From: SR-FBR-E99 sp963732365
GTDB taxonomy: Bacteria; Bacteroidota; Bacteroidia; Bacteroidales; VadinHA17
NCBI GenBank assembly: GCA_963732365.1
Contig: CAVSZC010000004.1
Coordinates: forward strand, 124,001-188,000
Reading direction: 5' to 3'
Length of the DNA: 64,000 nt
This document shows, one piece after another, positions 53,330 to 60,336 of this stretch. The position numbers and the translations under genes were made by a program. A model generated the notes under the pieces. It saw nothing but the letters and a program-made list of their open reading frames with translations, made no database searches and was not told where the DNA came from. Numbering within the stretch: the stretch's first letter is position 1; the number at the start of each line of letters is the position of its first letter.

Positions 53330-54097
53330 ATGCAATTAATAGACACACACTGCCATATTTACCTCCCCGAATTCGACGCTGACCGTGATGAAGTGATCAG
53401 CAGGGCTGTCGATGCAGGGGTCAGCAGGATCATAATGCCGAACATTGACTCCTCCTCTGTCGCACCGATGCTTGAAGCTGAAGAGAAATATCCGGGGTAT
53501 TGCTTGCCGATGATGGGATTACATCCGACTTCTGTGAAGGAGAATTTCATGGAGGAGCTAAGTATGGTGGATGCGCATTTGAAGGAGCATAAATACTACG
53601 GCATCGGGGAGACCGGCATAGATCTCTACTGGGACAAGTCCTTCCTTCGTGAGCAGCTTGTCGCATTCAGGCGCCACCTTGAGCTGGCGGAGGAATATGA
53701 TCTTCCAGTGGTGATACATGCCAGGGAGTCTCTTGAGGTGATCATAAATGAAATTATCTCCTTCGGTACCGGCAGGGTAAGGGGTATCTTCCATGCCTTT
53801 CCCGGAGGACCAGAGGATGCCGTACGTGTTGTGGAAATGGGGTTCATGATCGGCACCGGCGGCGTGGTGACCTTTCGCAACAGCAGGCTGGGTGAAGCTG
53901 CCATTGAGGCCGGAATAAACAATGTCGTCATTGAGACTGACGCACCCTACCTGGCTCCGGTACCCTACCGCGGCAAGAGGAACGAGAGCAGCTATCTGAC
54001 CCTGGTTATCGAAAAACTCTCTGAATTATTGGCAATTGCACCTGCGGAGGTGGCTGACAGAACGACCGCCAACGCCATTAGACTCTTCAAAATATAA
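53330..54097 (+). CDS. TatD-family metal-dependent hydrolase/DNase
   Basis: The 255-residue TIM-barrel enzyme shows the TatD metal ligands in order: DTHCHIY (residues 5-11), GLHPTSV, GETGIDLYW (Glu ligand), VIHARES, IFHAFPG and ETDAPYLAP (Asp ligand). TatD/YcfH proteins cut DNA 3'-5' and are linked to oxidative damage repair; the paralogues YcfH and YjjV have the same motifs, so I give no symbol. It is 3 bp before the asparaginase gene, probably in one transcript. Confidence 0.93.
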   Translation: MQLIDTHCHIYLPEFDADRDEVISRAVDAGVSRIIMPNIDSSSVAPMLEAEEKYPGYCLPMMGLHPTSVKENFMEELSMVDAHLKEHKYYGIGETGIDLYWDKSFLREQLVAFRRHLELAEEYDLPVVIHARESLEVIINEIISFGTGRVRGIFHAFPGGPEDAVRVVEMGFMIGTGGVVTFRNSRLGEAAIEAGINNVVIETDAPYLAPVPYRGKRNESSYLTLVIEKLSELLAIAPAEVADRTTANAIRLFKI

Positions 54098-54100
54098 CAT

Positions 54101-55129
54101 ATGGATAAGAGCACTTCAATCCTTATTATCTACACCGGAGGCACAATCGGTATGGTCAATGAACCGGTCACAGGGACGCTGGTTCCCATCGATTTCAGGC
54201 ATATCTCCGACCAGGTACCCGAGCTGCGCCGCTTCGGGTACAGGCTTGAGACGGTGACCTTTGATCCTGTCATCGACTCATCTGATGTTAGTCCCGACAC
54301 ATGGGTGAAGATTGCCGGAGCCATTGCAGAGAGATATGATGAGTTTGACGGGTTTGTGGTTTTGCATGGGACGGATACGATGGCATATTCGGCCTCTGCC
54401 CTCAGCTTCATGCTGTCGGGACTTGAGAAGCCCGTTATCTTCACCGGGGCGCAACTGCCGATAGGTGTACTGCGCACTGACGGCAAGGAGAACCTGATCA
54501 CATCGATAGAGATAGCCGCTGCTAGGGATAACAACACTCCCAAGGTACCTGAGGTGTGTGTCTATTTTGAGAACAGGCTGCTGCGCGGCAACAGGACTAC
54601 CAAGTACAGCGCCGAGCACTTCAATGCTTTCACATCGCCTAATCTGCCTCCTCTTGCCGAGGCAGGACTGCAGATAAGATATAACCGCAACCTGATAAGA
54701 TATCCTACCGTCAGGAGGCCTCTCTCCATATCGACTAAGTTTGATACTGGCGTTGGCATCCTGAGGCTTTTCCCGGGGTTAGGCAGGTCACTGGTTCACT
54801 CCATGCTGGCAACAGAGGGTCTTCGCGGGCTCATTCTTGAGAGCTACGGCACGGGCAACGCACCGACACTTGCATGGTTCTATGATGAGCTCCGGGCATT
54901 CATTGCAGGGGGAGGCATCGTACTTAATGTCACGCAGTGTCCAGCCGGCAGTGTGGAGATGGGTCTCTATGAGACATCTGAAGGATTGCGTAGTGCAGGA
55001 GTGATAAGCGGGAAGGATCTCACCACCGAAGCAGCAGTGACAAAGATGATGATTCTTCTCGGCAGTGAGCTGTCACGTGCCAGGATCGAGTCGCTTCTCT
55101 CGAAGTCGATATGCGGTGAAATGAGCTGA
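54101..55129 (+). CDS. ansA: Type I L-asparaginase
   Basis: The 342-residue protein carries both asparaginase catalytic triad regions: IIYTGGTIGMV near the N-terminus (nucleophilic Thr) and VVLHGTDTMAYSASALSFML (second Thr with adjacent Asp). GAQLPIGVLRTDGKENL contains the catalytic Lys region. There is no signal peptide, which fits the cytoplasmic type I (AnsA) group rather than periplasmic type II. It hydrolyses Asn to Asp and ammonia. It is coupled to the TatD gene and followed by a terminator hairpin and tRNA-Ser. Confidence 0.92.
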   Translation: MDKSTSILIIYTGGTIGMVNEPVTGTLVPIDFRHISDQVPELRRFGYRLETVTFDPVIDSSDVSPDTWVKIAGAIAERYDEFDGFVVLHGTDTMAYSASALSFMLSGLEKPVIFTGAQLPIGVLRTDGKENLITSIEIAAARDNNTPKVPEVCVYFENRLLRGNRTTKYSAEHFNAFTSPNLPPLAEAGLQIRYNRNLIRYPTVRRPLSISTKFDTGVGILRLFPGLGRSLVHSMLATEGLRGLILESYGTGNAPTLAWFYDELRAFIAGGGIVLNVTQCPAGSVEMGLYETSEGLRSAGVISGKDLTTEAAVTKMMILLGSELSRARIESLLSKSICGEMS

Positions 55130-55154
55130 GACGGCAGCTGTCTTTATTTTTTTT
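55129..55154 (+). terminator. Intrinsic terminator after ansA
   Basis: AGAC/GTCT closes a 7-nt loop containing the GGCAGCT palindromic word (55129-55143). It is followed by a run of eight T around 55147-55154. The stem is short, so efficiency is uncertain. Confidence 0.5.
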
Positions 55155-55207
55155 GTAAATTGCGCCGGTTTTTCAGGGGAGGGTTACCCGACCTGGACGA
55201 TGCCACC

Positions 55208-55295
55208 GGAGAGATGCAGGAGTGGTTTAACTGGCACGCCTGGAAAGCGTGTGTACCTCAAAAGGGTACCGGGGGTTCGAATCCCTTTCTCTCCG
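55208..55295 (+). tRNA. tRNA-Ser (anticodon GGA)
   Basis: An 88-nt cloverleaf: acceptor stem GGAGAGA/TCTCTCC, D arm GCAGGAGTGGTTTAACTGGC, anticodon stem CACGC/GCGTG around CTGGAAA (anticodon GGA, reading UCC/UCU), a long variable arm (TGTACCTCAAAAGGGTACC) as required for class II tRNA-Ser, and T loop GGTTCGAATCC. The discriminator base is G, typical for Ser. CCA is not encoded. Confidence 0.96.
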
Positions 55296-55298
55296 CAA

Positions 55299-55426
55299 CG
55301 GGTATGAATGCCAGCCCGCCATCCGGCGGGCTGGTTCTATTTTATGGAAGGCGAAGAGTGAGCTCGCTCACGATGAGCATGCCATAAAATAGAAAAACAT
55401 GCGCTCCGCGCATGCATTCATACCCG
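55299..55426. repeat. Nested palindromic element directly after tRNA-Ser
   Basis: Outer arms CGGGTATGAATGC (55299-55311) and GCATTCATACCCG (55414-55426) are perfect complements. Inner arms TTCTATTTTATGG (55335-55347) and CCATAAAATAGAA (55382-55394) also match perfectly. Three small hairpins lie within: 55311-55334 (10-bp stem, ATCC loop), 55358-55371 (GTGAGC/GCTCAC) and 55398-55414 (CATGCGC/GCGCATG). The first hairpin plus its T-rich flank may terminate the tRNA transcript. Confidence 0.8.
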
Positions 55427-55805
55427 CTGCAGGTCTACCAAGAGGGATCACCGAATGTAATCCCATTGCTCCCCCGCCCAGTCGCTCCCTCGCAAAGTCG
55501 CCTCCTTCGCTCCCTGCCTCCGACCCCTTCGACCCCTTCGACACCCTTCGACCGGCTCAGGGACCCGCTCAACTTCCTGCTCAGGGACCCGCTGAGAGTA
55601 TTCCCACACTGTTGGTATGACAGACCACTCCCCGTCCGCCGGATGGCGGACGGACCCCTCCTCACTCAGGAGGGGAAACAACTAACCAACAAATCAGCCC
55701 CCTCCGCTTTACGCTCTACGCTCTATGCTCTACGCTTTAAGCTTTACACTCGCTCCCTATACTCCCTGCAAAAAATCCATTCAGCAAATAGATATTTTTT
55801 AAAAC
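55427..55805. other. Repeat-rich intergenic stretch, no gene
   Basis: It holds CCCTTCGA/CCTTCGAC repeats and CCGGCTCAGGGACC words (55520-55600), a perfect 9-bp hairpin CCGTCCGCC-GGAT-GGCGGACGG (55632-55653), and a run of CTCTACG/CTTTACG-type words (55706-55750). These are common intergenic repeat words in this phylum. Open frames across it lack any protein-like composition, so I reject them. Confidence 0.6.
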
Positions 55806-55814
55806 CCCGCACCG

Positions 55815-55844
55815 TTGCACTGTTTCCATTTTTTTCTATTTTTG
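55815..55844 (+). promoter_or_regulatory. Consensus promoter of the exbB operon
   Basis: TTG (55815-55817), 19 nt, then TATTTTTG (55837-55844), a full match to the Bacteroidota sigma-70-type -33/-7 pattern. The exbB ATG is 25 nt downstream. No Shine-Dalgarno sequence is visible. Confidence 0.72.
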
Positions 55845-55869
55845 TCTGTAATTCCAACAACTAACTATC

Positions 55870-56649
55870 ATGATGAAAAGAGTTTTTGTTTTTATGGCAT
55901 TTGCAGCCCTCCTGCTGATGGGCACAACACAGACATCAACGGCACAGACCGAACAGGCTGCAACAACAACGCAGCAACTCACTGAACAGGCCCAGGCAAC
56001 AACCCCCGCCGGCGAGGCAGTGCTCCACAAGGAGATCAAACGCCTCTTCATCGAGGGCGGCGCCGGATTCATGGGCGTTATCCTCCTCTGCCTCATCTTC
56101 GGGCTGGCAATAGCAATAGAGAGGATTATATACCTTAACCTCACAACCACCAACACCGAGAAACTTCTCGAAAAAATTGACAAGGCCCTTAAGGAAGAGG
56201 GCGTCGATGCAGCCAAAGAGATCTGCCGCAACACACGCGGACCGGTGGCAAGCATCTTCTACCAGGGACTCGACAGGGCCCACGAAGGCATTGACATGGC
56301 CGAGAAATCAGTCGTGGCATACGGCGGCGTACAGATGGGCCTCCTTGAGAAGAACCTCTCATGGATATCTCTCTTCATCGCCCTCGCCCCCATGCTCGGG
56401 TTCCTCGGAACAGTCATAGGAATGATCGCTGCCTTCGACGCTATCGAACAGGCCGGGACAGTATCCGCAACAATCGTGGCAGGAGGTATCAAGGTTGCTC
56501 TTATCACCACCGTCTTCGGCCTCGTCGTGGCAATCATACTGCAGGTCTTCTACAACTACCTGCTCTCAAAGATCGACAGCCTCTCCAACCAGATGGAAGA
56601 CTCATCGATCTCCCTCATTGATATGCTGGTTAAATACAACAAACAATAA
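55870..56649 (+). CDS. exbB: ExbB/TolQ/MotA-family proton channel protein
   Basis: The 259-residue protein has an N-terminal signal-like helix (MMKRVFVFMAFAALLLMG) followed by a Thr/Gln-rich periplasmic stretch. Three TolQ-like membrane helices follow: GVILLCLIFGLAIAIERIIYL, ISLFIALAPMLGFLGTVIGMI (the conserved pore helix) and KVALITTVFGLVVAIILQVFY. ExbB forms the pentameric channel that, with ExbD, uses the proton gradient to energise TonB at outer-membrane transporters. The N-terminal extension before helix 1 is common in Bacteroidota. It is first in a five-gene cluster with a consensus promoter just upstream. Confidence 0.93.
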   Translation: MMKRVFVFMAFAALLLMGTTQTSTAQTEQAATTTQQLTEQAQATTPAGEAVLHKEIKRLFIEGGAGFMGVILLCLIFGLAIAIERIIYLNLTTTNTEKLLEKIDKALKEEGVDAAKEICRNTRGPVASIFYQGLDRAHEGIDMAEKSVVAYGGVQMGLLEKNLSWISLFIALAPMLGFLGTVIGMIAAFDAIEQAGTVSATIVAGGIKVALITTVFGLVVAIILQVFYNYLLSKIDSLSNQMEDSSISLIDMLVKYNKQ

Positions 56650-56655
56650 CCTGTC

Positions 56656-57117
56656 ATGGGAGCAAAACTCAAACAGCTCACAGTGATCCTCTCGTGGGTG
56701 CTGATGGCACTTACGGTGATCTTCGCCATACTCTTCTACTTCGGAGGTGTGGTTAAGGGCACTGAGGGAACAAGATTCGAAGAGCCGACCGTAACAAACT
56801 CTTTCATCGCTTATGCATACTTTCTTTTGGCCATCGTCGTGCTCATCACGCTTTTCTTCAGCATCCGGAACATGGTGCTTAATCCCAAAGGCATCAAAGT
56901 GGCCCTCGTCGCTCTCGCCGTCGGAGCAGTACTGGTGGTTATCGCGGCGCTGATGGCAGACAATACCGTGCTTGACCTGCCTCATTACAAAGGCAGTGAC
57001 AACGTGCCGAGAACCCTCTTCTGGACTGACATAGGTCTTTATGTGGCTTACTTCCTTGCAGCCCTGGCTTTTATAGCTATCATCTATTCAGAGATATCCA
57101 AGTTTTTTAAGAAATAA
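56656..57117 (+). CDS. Small four-helix membrane protein in the exb operon
   Basis: The 153-residue product has four predicted membrane helices (about 10-30, 53-72, 80-101 and 130-148), including VILSWVLMALTVIFAILFYF and ALVALAVGAVLVVIAALMA. I do not recognise a named domain. Its place between exbB (6 bp) and the first exbD (41 bp) is a recurring arrangement in Bacteroidota, so it may be a structural partner of the ExbB-ExbD complex; that is inference from context. Confidence 0.7.
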   Translation: MGAKLKQLTVILSWVLMALTVIFAILFYFGGVVKGTEGTRFEEPTVTNSFIAYAYFLLAIVVLITLFFSIRNMVLNPKGIKVALVALAVGAVLVVIAALMADNTVLDLPHYKGSDNVPRTLFWTDIGLYVAYFLAALAFIAIIYSEISKFFKK

Positions 57118-57158
57118 CCCGAACAATCCGCCTGCTGGCGGAATAAAATATCCATCAA

Positions 57159-57737
57159 ATGGCAAGAAGGCAAGTACCGGAAATAAATGCAGGCTCAATG
57201 GCTGACATTGCGTTCCTCCTTCTTATTTTCTTCCTGGCTGCGACAACAATGGACTCTGACACTGGACTGTTGCGCCAGCTGCCGGAGATACCTGACCCTA
57301 ACGTTCCGCAGGATGTCAATCAGATCAACGACAGAAATATACTGGAGGTGAAGGTCAATAAAGACAACCTGCTTCTTGTTGAGGGCGAACTGACAGAGTT
57401 CAGCCAGCTCAGGGATATAACCAGCAGGTTCATAATCAACGCTGACAACCTGCCCAACATGCCCGAGAAAGAGATAGTCAACCTTCCCTATTTCGGTGAC
57501 GTACCGGTATCCAAGGCGGTTATTTCGCTGCAGAATGATATCGGCACAAAATACGGCGTCTATATTGCCGTGCAGAACGAACTGATAGCTGCCAGGGCAA
57601 AACTGCGTGACGACCTTGCAAAACAGGAGTTCGGCATCGCGTACGAACGGCTTGACGAAGAAAGGAAAGGCGCTGTGGATGACTTTTACAAGGTGCCTAT
57701 CTCTGAAGCTGAACCTAAAAGGATAGGAGAGAAATGA
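57159..57737 (+). CDS. exbD: ExbD/TolR-family biopolymer transport protein (first copy)
   Basis: The protein has 192 residues. The N-terminus MARRQVPEINAGSMADIAFLLLIFFLAATTM is one membrane helix with the essential proton-relay Asp (residue 16). The rest is a periplasmic domain (ILEVKVNKDNLLLVEGEL, YGVYIAVQNEL), longer than average by ~50 residues because of an insert at about 95-140. It should work with ExbB and TonB. A second ExbD gene follows by 1 bp, which is common in this phylum and suggests a heteromeric ExbD pair. Confidence 0.93.
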   Translation: MARRQVPEINAGSMADIAFLLLIFFLAATTMDSDTGLLRQLPEIPDPNVPQDVNQINDRNILEVKVNKDNLLLVEGELTEFSQLRDITSRFIINADNLPNMPEKEIVNLPYFGDVPVSKAVISLQNDIGTKYGVYIAVQNELIAARAKLRDDLAKQEFGIAYERLDEERKGAVDDFYKVPISEAEPKRIGEK

Positions 57738-57738
57738 T

Positions 57739-58221
57739 ATGGCACGCTTCGTAAAGACAGGAAAGAAATCAGTCAAGGCGATAAGCACCTCTTCGCTGCC
57801 TGACATAGTATTCATGATCCTATTCTTTTTCATGGCCGTGACGACCATGCGTGAGACAGATGTCATGGTTACCGTCAGGATACCTGATGCGACAGAGGGC
57901 AAGATACTCGAGAAGAAATCACTCGCCAGCTTCATCTATATTGGTGAGCCGCTTGAGGCTCTTCAGACTCTATACGGCACAGAGCCAAAGATCCAGCTTA
58001 ATGACACCTTCAAGGAGATAGCAGACATTCAGGACTTTATTGCCCAGGAACGGGAGCAGCTCAATGAGGCTGACAAAACAAAGATGCTGGTGGTGCTCAA
58101 GATCGACAGGGATACCAGGATGGGTGTCGTCACCGACGTCAAGCAGGCACTCCGGAGGGCAAGTGCCCTGAAGATCATGTATGCCAACACTAACGTTGAC
58201 CAGATCACACTGCATTATTGA
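57739..58221 (+). CDS. exbD: ExbD/TolR-family biopolymer transport protein (second copy)
   Basis: The protein has 160 residues. The membrane helix SSLPDIVFMILFFFMAVTTM keeps the Asp (PDI), followed by periplasmic strands and the TolR-like core (MLVVLKIDRDTRMGVVTDVKQALRRA). It follows the first exbD by 1 bp and overlaps the next frame by 4 bp, so translation is probably coupled. It is distinct enough from the first copy to be an old paralogue. Confidence 0.92.
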   Translation: MARFVKTGKKSVKAISTSSLPDIVFMILFFFMAVTTMRETDVMVTVRIPDATEGKILEKKSLASFIYIGEPLEALQTLYGTEPKIQLNDTFKEIADIQDFIAQEREQLNEADKTKMLVVLKIDRDTRMGVVTDVKQALRRASALKIMYANTNVDQITLHY

Positions 58222-58661
58222 GCTGGTTTAGAACAGTGATCAACAAATACAACCCGGCAGTGAAAAAGGAATATCTCCTTCTTCCTGCCGGTTTTGCTTG
58301 GCTCGGGGTGGGTGTTATGCTTTGCACCATGGCTTTCAGATGGCTGCAGTCAGCAGCTGATCCTATTGTGCTGGCAGCGATAGGAATAGCGTCCGGAATA
58401 ATTATCTCCATTTTTGGGTTCACTAAGATCGCCAGGAAGAATACTGAACGTATTAAGGCTCTTCCGGGAAGCAGATGCTTCTTTTCATTCATGACTCTCA
58501 AAAGCTATCTCCTGGTGCTGGTGATGATGTCTTTTGGCATTGCTCTTCGCCACTCATCTCTTCCCAAAACATTCCTGTCTGTTATCTATATTGGTATCGG
58601 ATTTGCCCTGGCAATATCAAGCATCAGCTATTTCAGAGCATACAGGCACCTGGCTTTTTGA
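58218..58661 (+). CDS. Small four-helix membrane protein ending the exb operon
   Basis: The 147-residue frame begins with TTG inside the stop of the second exbD (TTGA overlap); a GTG at 58236 is the alternative. It encodes four membrane helices (about 23-43, 48-68, 85-105 and 112-132), such as LLLPAGFAWLGVGVMLCTMA and LLVLVMMSFGIAL. No domain recognised. The 4-bp overlap ties it to the exbD transcript. Its function is unknown; it may assist the Ton energy-transduction complex. Confidence 0.6.
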   Translation: MSWFRTVINKYNPAVKKEYLLLPAGFAWLGVGVMLCTMAFRWLQSAADPIVLAAIGIASGIIISIFGFTKIARKNTERIKALPGSRCFFSFMTLKSYLLVLVMMSFGIALRHSSLPKTFLSVIYIGIGFALAISSISYFRAYRHLAF

Positions 58662-58991
58662 TTGCGTTATAGTAGCGCTTCAAAGGCAAATCCGAATAGA
58701 TGATGTCCGACCCTGACAGGGTCGAAAAACTCTAACTAACGCCTTTTACTACCACCCTTTGATGCCTCCGGCATCAGTGTCGCCCCTGCGGGGCTCCCTT
58801 GCTGCCCTCTGCCCTGTTCCCCGGATTGCCACCCGCGCCCCATTTGAAGTATTAAGCTCTAAATTGGTACGCAGAGAAAAATCTTTGGGACGATTAGTAA
58901 GACCCAGTTAATAGGAAAAGGCGAACTTGACTTCAGCTTTTTGCTGATGTAACTTGACTGAGGCGAATGTGAAGATGGGAAGATTCCTTTC

Positions 58992-59195
58992 ATGGCACCA
59001 GAAAATTCAACCTTAAGGCAAACGGATATGAAGACAAAATTCAACGAATTAAAGCAATATGGTTACTGGTGGACGGCTACGGAGGCCCCTCAGTCAGATG
59101 GATGGTATCGTACATGGTCATATAATAACACCTATATCTTCAGAAATCATACCAGTCCGAGGGATGGTTTTTCAGTTCGCTGTGTGAAAGATTAG
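58992..59195 (+). pseudogene. FISUMP domain protein, C-terminal remnant
   Basis: The frame encodes 67 residues whose last ~45 (GYWWTATEAPQSDGWYRTW, SPRDGFSVRCVKD) are the end of the Fibrobacter succinogenes major paralogous domain, found in large secreted proteins of this phylum. The expected upstream part of the domain is absent. The ~130 bp before it read as fragments of similar type (NWYAEKNLWDD, ELDFSF) in broken frames with stops. I take it as a decayed gene rather than a functional short protein. Confidence 0.6.
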
Positions 59196-59234
59196 TGGCA
59201 GTTTGCCTTATTGATTCTTATAAAAACTTGTATC

Positions 59235-59441
59235 ATGAAAAGAATGAATCGTTCAAAGGCACTGATGAAGTTATGCATGATAGTCATTGTTCTTGGCATG
59301 GTTACAGTGCCTGGTTGTGCCATCTTAGGGTTATGTGCATGTGATGTTGATCATCCATACATGGATAATTCTGGCAATTGCTATACAACGCTGGAGCAAT
59401 GTGAACAGGTAAGTTCTTCAAGTTGCTATATATGCGACTGA
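59235..59441 (+). CDS. Small Cys-rich lipoprotein
   Basis: I choose the ATG at 59235 (MKRMNRSKALMKL), which is followed by a clean hydrophobic stretch and a lipobox VPGC (Cys at residue 28); an ATG at 59211 adds eight residues. The mature part is ~40 residues with five or six more Cys (CACD, GNCY, EQCEQ, SSCYICD). The pairs suggest disulfides or metal binding. No homologue recognised. It sits 39 bp after the FISUMP remnant, between two repeat copies. Confidence 0.55.
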   Translation: MKRMNRSKALMKLCMIVIVLGMVTVPGCAILGLCACDVDHPYMDNSGNCYTTLEQCEQVSSSSCYICD

Positions 59442-59669
59442 TGCTTCCCGGTTATCGTTTCTGTTCATCCCAGACCTCTGACGTCAGTGTCACCCCTCCG
59501 GGGCTCCTTGCCGGCACCGGCCCTCTTCCCCGGGTTGTTACCCGGGGTTATTCACATTTCGTCACTCCGTGACGATGCTCCTGCGGAACTGCGAGCACCT
59601 GGCGGTGCGCGGGGGCAGACCGGAAAAGAGAGGGTGCCCTTTTAAGACACCCTCTTAGCATTTTAATTG

Positions 59670-59742
59670 TGATCCCGGGGCGACTCGAACGCCCAACCAA
59701 CAGAACCGGAATCTGTCATTCTATCCATTGAACTACGGGACC
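59670..59742 (-). tRNA. tRNA-Arg (anticodon CCG)
   Basis: Minus-strand cloverleaf of 73 nt: acceptor GGTCCCG/CGGGATC (one G-U pair), D arm with TAGTTCAATGGATAGAA, anticodon stem ACAGA/TCTGT around TTCCGGT (anticodon CCG, reading CGG), T loop GTTCGAGTC. Discriminator A. CCA is not encoded. It lies alone between a repeat stretch and the four-helix-bundle cassette. Confidence 0.95.
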
Positions 59743-59865
59743 GGTCAGAGTGCAAAAGTACACCGACAACACCACTTTTCAAAACATCACCCCCCATTTA
59801 TACCCTGATCACCCCCTTCACCGGCATCTTTTTACCAAAGTTTTCATAATTTCGCCGGCTAAGGA

Positions 59866-60305
59866 GACGGAAGACGGAAGACGGAAGACGGAAGCTTTAT
59901 TGAAATAGATGAAATTCAAATTTGAAAACCTGACGATCTGGCAAAAGTCAATGGACTTTGGTGAGTTGATTTTTGATTTATCAAAAAAATTCCCGCAGCA
60001 TGAAATGTATAATCTTACCTCCCAGATAAGACGAGCTGCCGATTCAATCTCATTGAATATCTCTGAAGGTTCAATCGGACAATCAGATCTGGAACAGAAA
60101 AGATTCGTGGGTATTGCCATAAGATCTCTTGCTGAAGTGGTTACATGCCTGCACAAAGCAATCAGAAGATCTTATGTCTCCGAAAAAGAGTTTGATGACG
60201 CCTACGAATATGCTTACAACCTGATGAATATGATGATCGCATTTAGAAACAAGTTACAATGAATTTCAACTCTTATCTTCGGTCTTCGGTCTTCGGTCTT
60301 CCGTC
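59866..60305. repeat. Inverted 7-bp repeat arrays bracketing the four-helix-bundle gene
   Basis: Left array 59866-59893: four perfect copies of GACGGAA. Right array 60276-60305: TCTTCGG three times and then TCTTCCGTC, the complement of the left unit with one changed base per repeat. They face each other around the ORF, 16 bp before its ATG and 13 bp after its stop, forming a ~440-bp cassette. Confidence 0.8.
59909..60262 (+). CDS. Four-helix-bundle protein (23S rRNA-intervening-sequence/S23 family)
   Basis: The 117-residue protein begins FKFENLTIWQKSMDFGELIF and contains LTSQIRRAADSISLNISEGS, then KRFVGIAIRSLAEVVTCLHKAI, the hallmarks of the S23/IVP family. Related proteins are encoded in intervening sequences of 23S rRNA genes and as Avd accessory proteins of diversity-generating retroelements; they form pentameric four-helix bundles that bind nucleic acid. 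No rRNA gene or reverse transcriptase is near here, so it is a free-standing copy. It is bracketed by inverted 7-bp repeats. Confidence 0.9.
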   Translation: MKFKFENLTIWQKSMDFGELIFDLSKKFPQHEMYNLTSQIRRAADSISLNISEGSIGQSDLEQKRFVGIAIRSLAEVVTCLHKAIRRSYVSEKEFDDAYEYAYNLMNMMIAFRNKLQ

Positions 60306-60336
60306 ACTTAAAAATATGTAAATATTAACACAACCC

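Larger units (their letters stand above)
58762..59574. repeat. Two palindrome-rich direct repeats flanking a FISUMP remnant and a small lipoprotein gene
   Basis: Copy 1 (58762-58845) and copy 2 (59472-59560) share, in order, TCAGTGTC(G/A)CCCCT, CGGGGCTCC, a CCCTnTTCCCCGG word and an ACCCG word. Copy 2 continues with a perfect hairpin CCCCGGGT-TGTT-ACCCGGGG (59528-59547) and CGTCAC-TCC-GTGACG (59560-59574). Such GC-rich words recur between genes in many Bacteroidota. The ~710-bp spacing encloses decayed and small genes. Confidence 0.6.

Noticed and set aside
55399..55864. Open frames after tRNA-Ser (for example 55412-55864)
   Set aside because: They consist of translated intergenic repeats (Pro/Ser/Arg-rich) and cross hairpins and the exbB promoter.
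59866..60305. Diversity-generating retroelement suggested by the four-helix-bundle protein
   Set aside because: No reverse transcriptase, template repeat or variable repeat is seen nearby; the protein is only a family relative of Avd.
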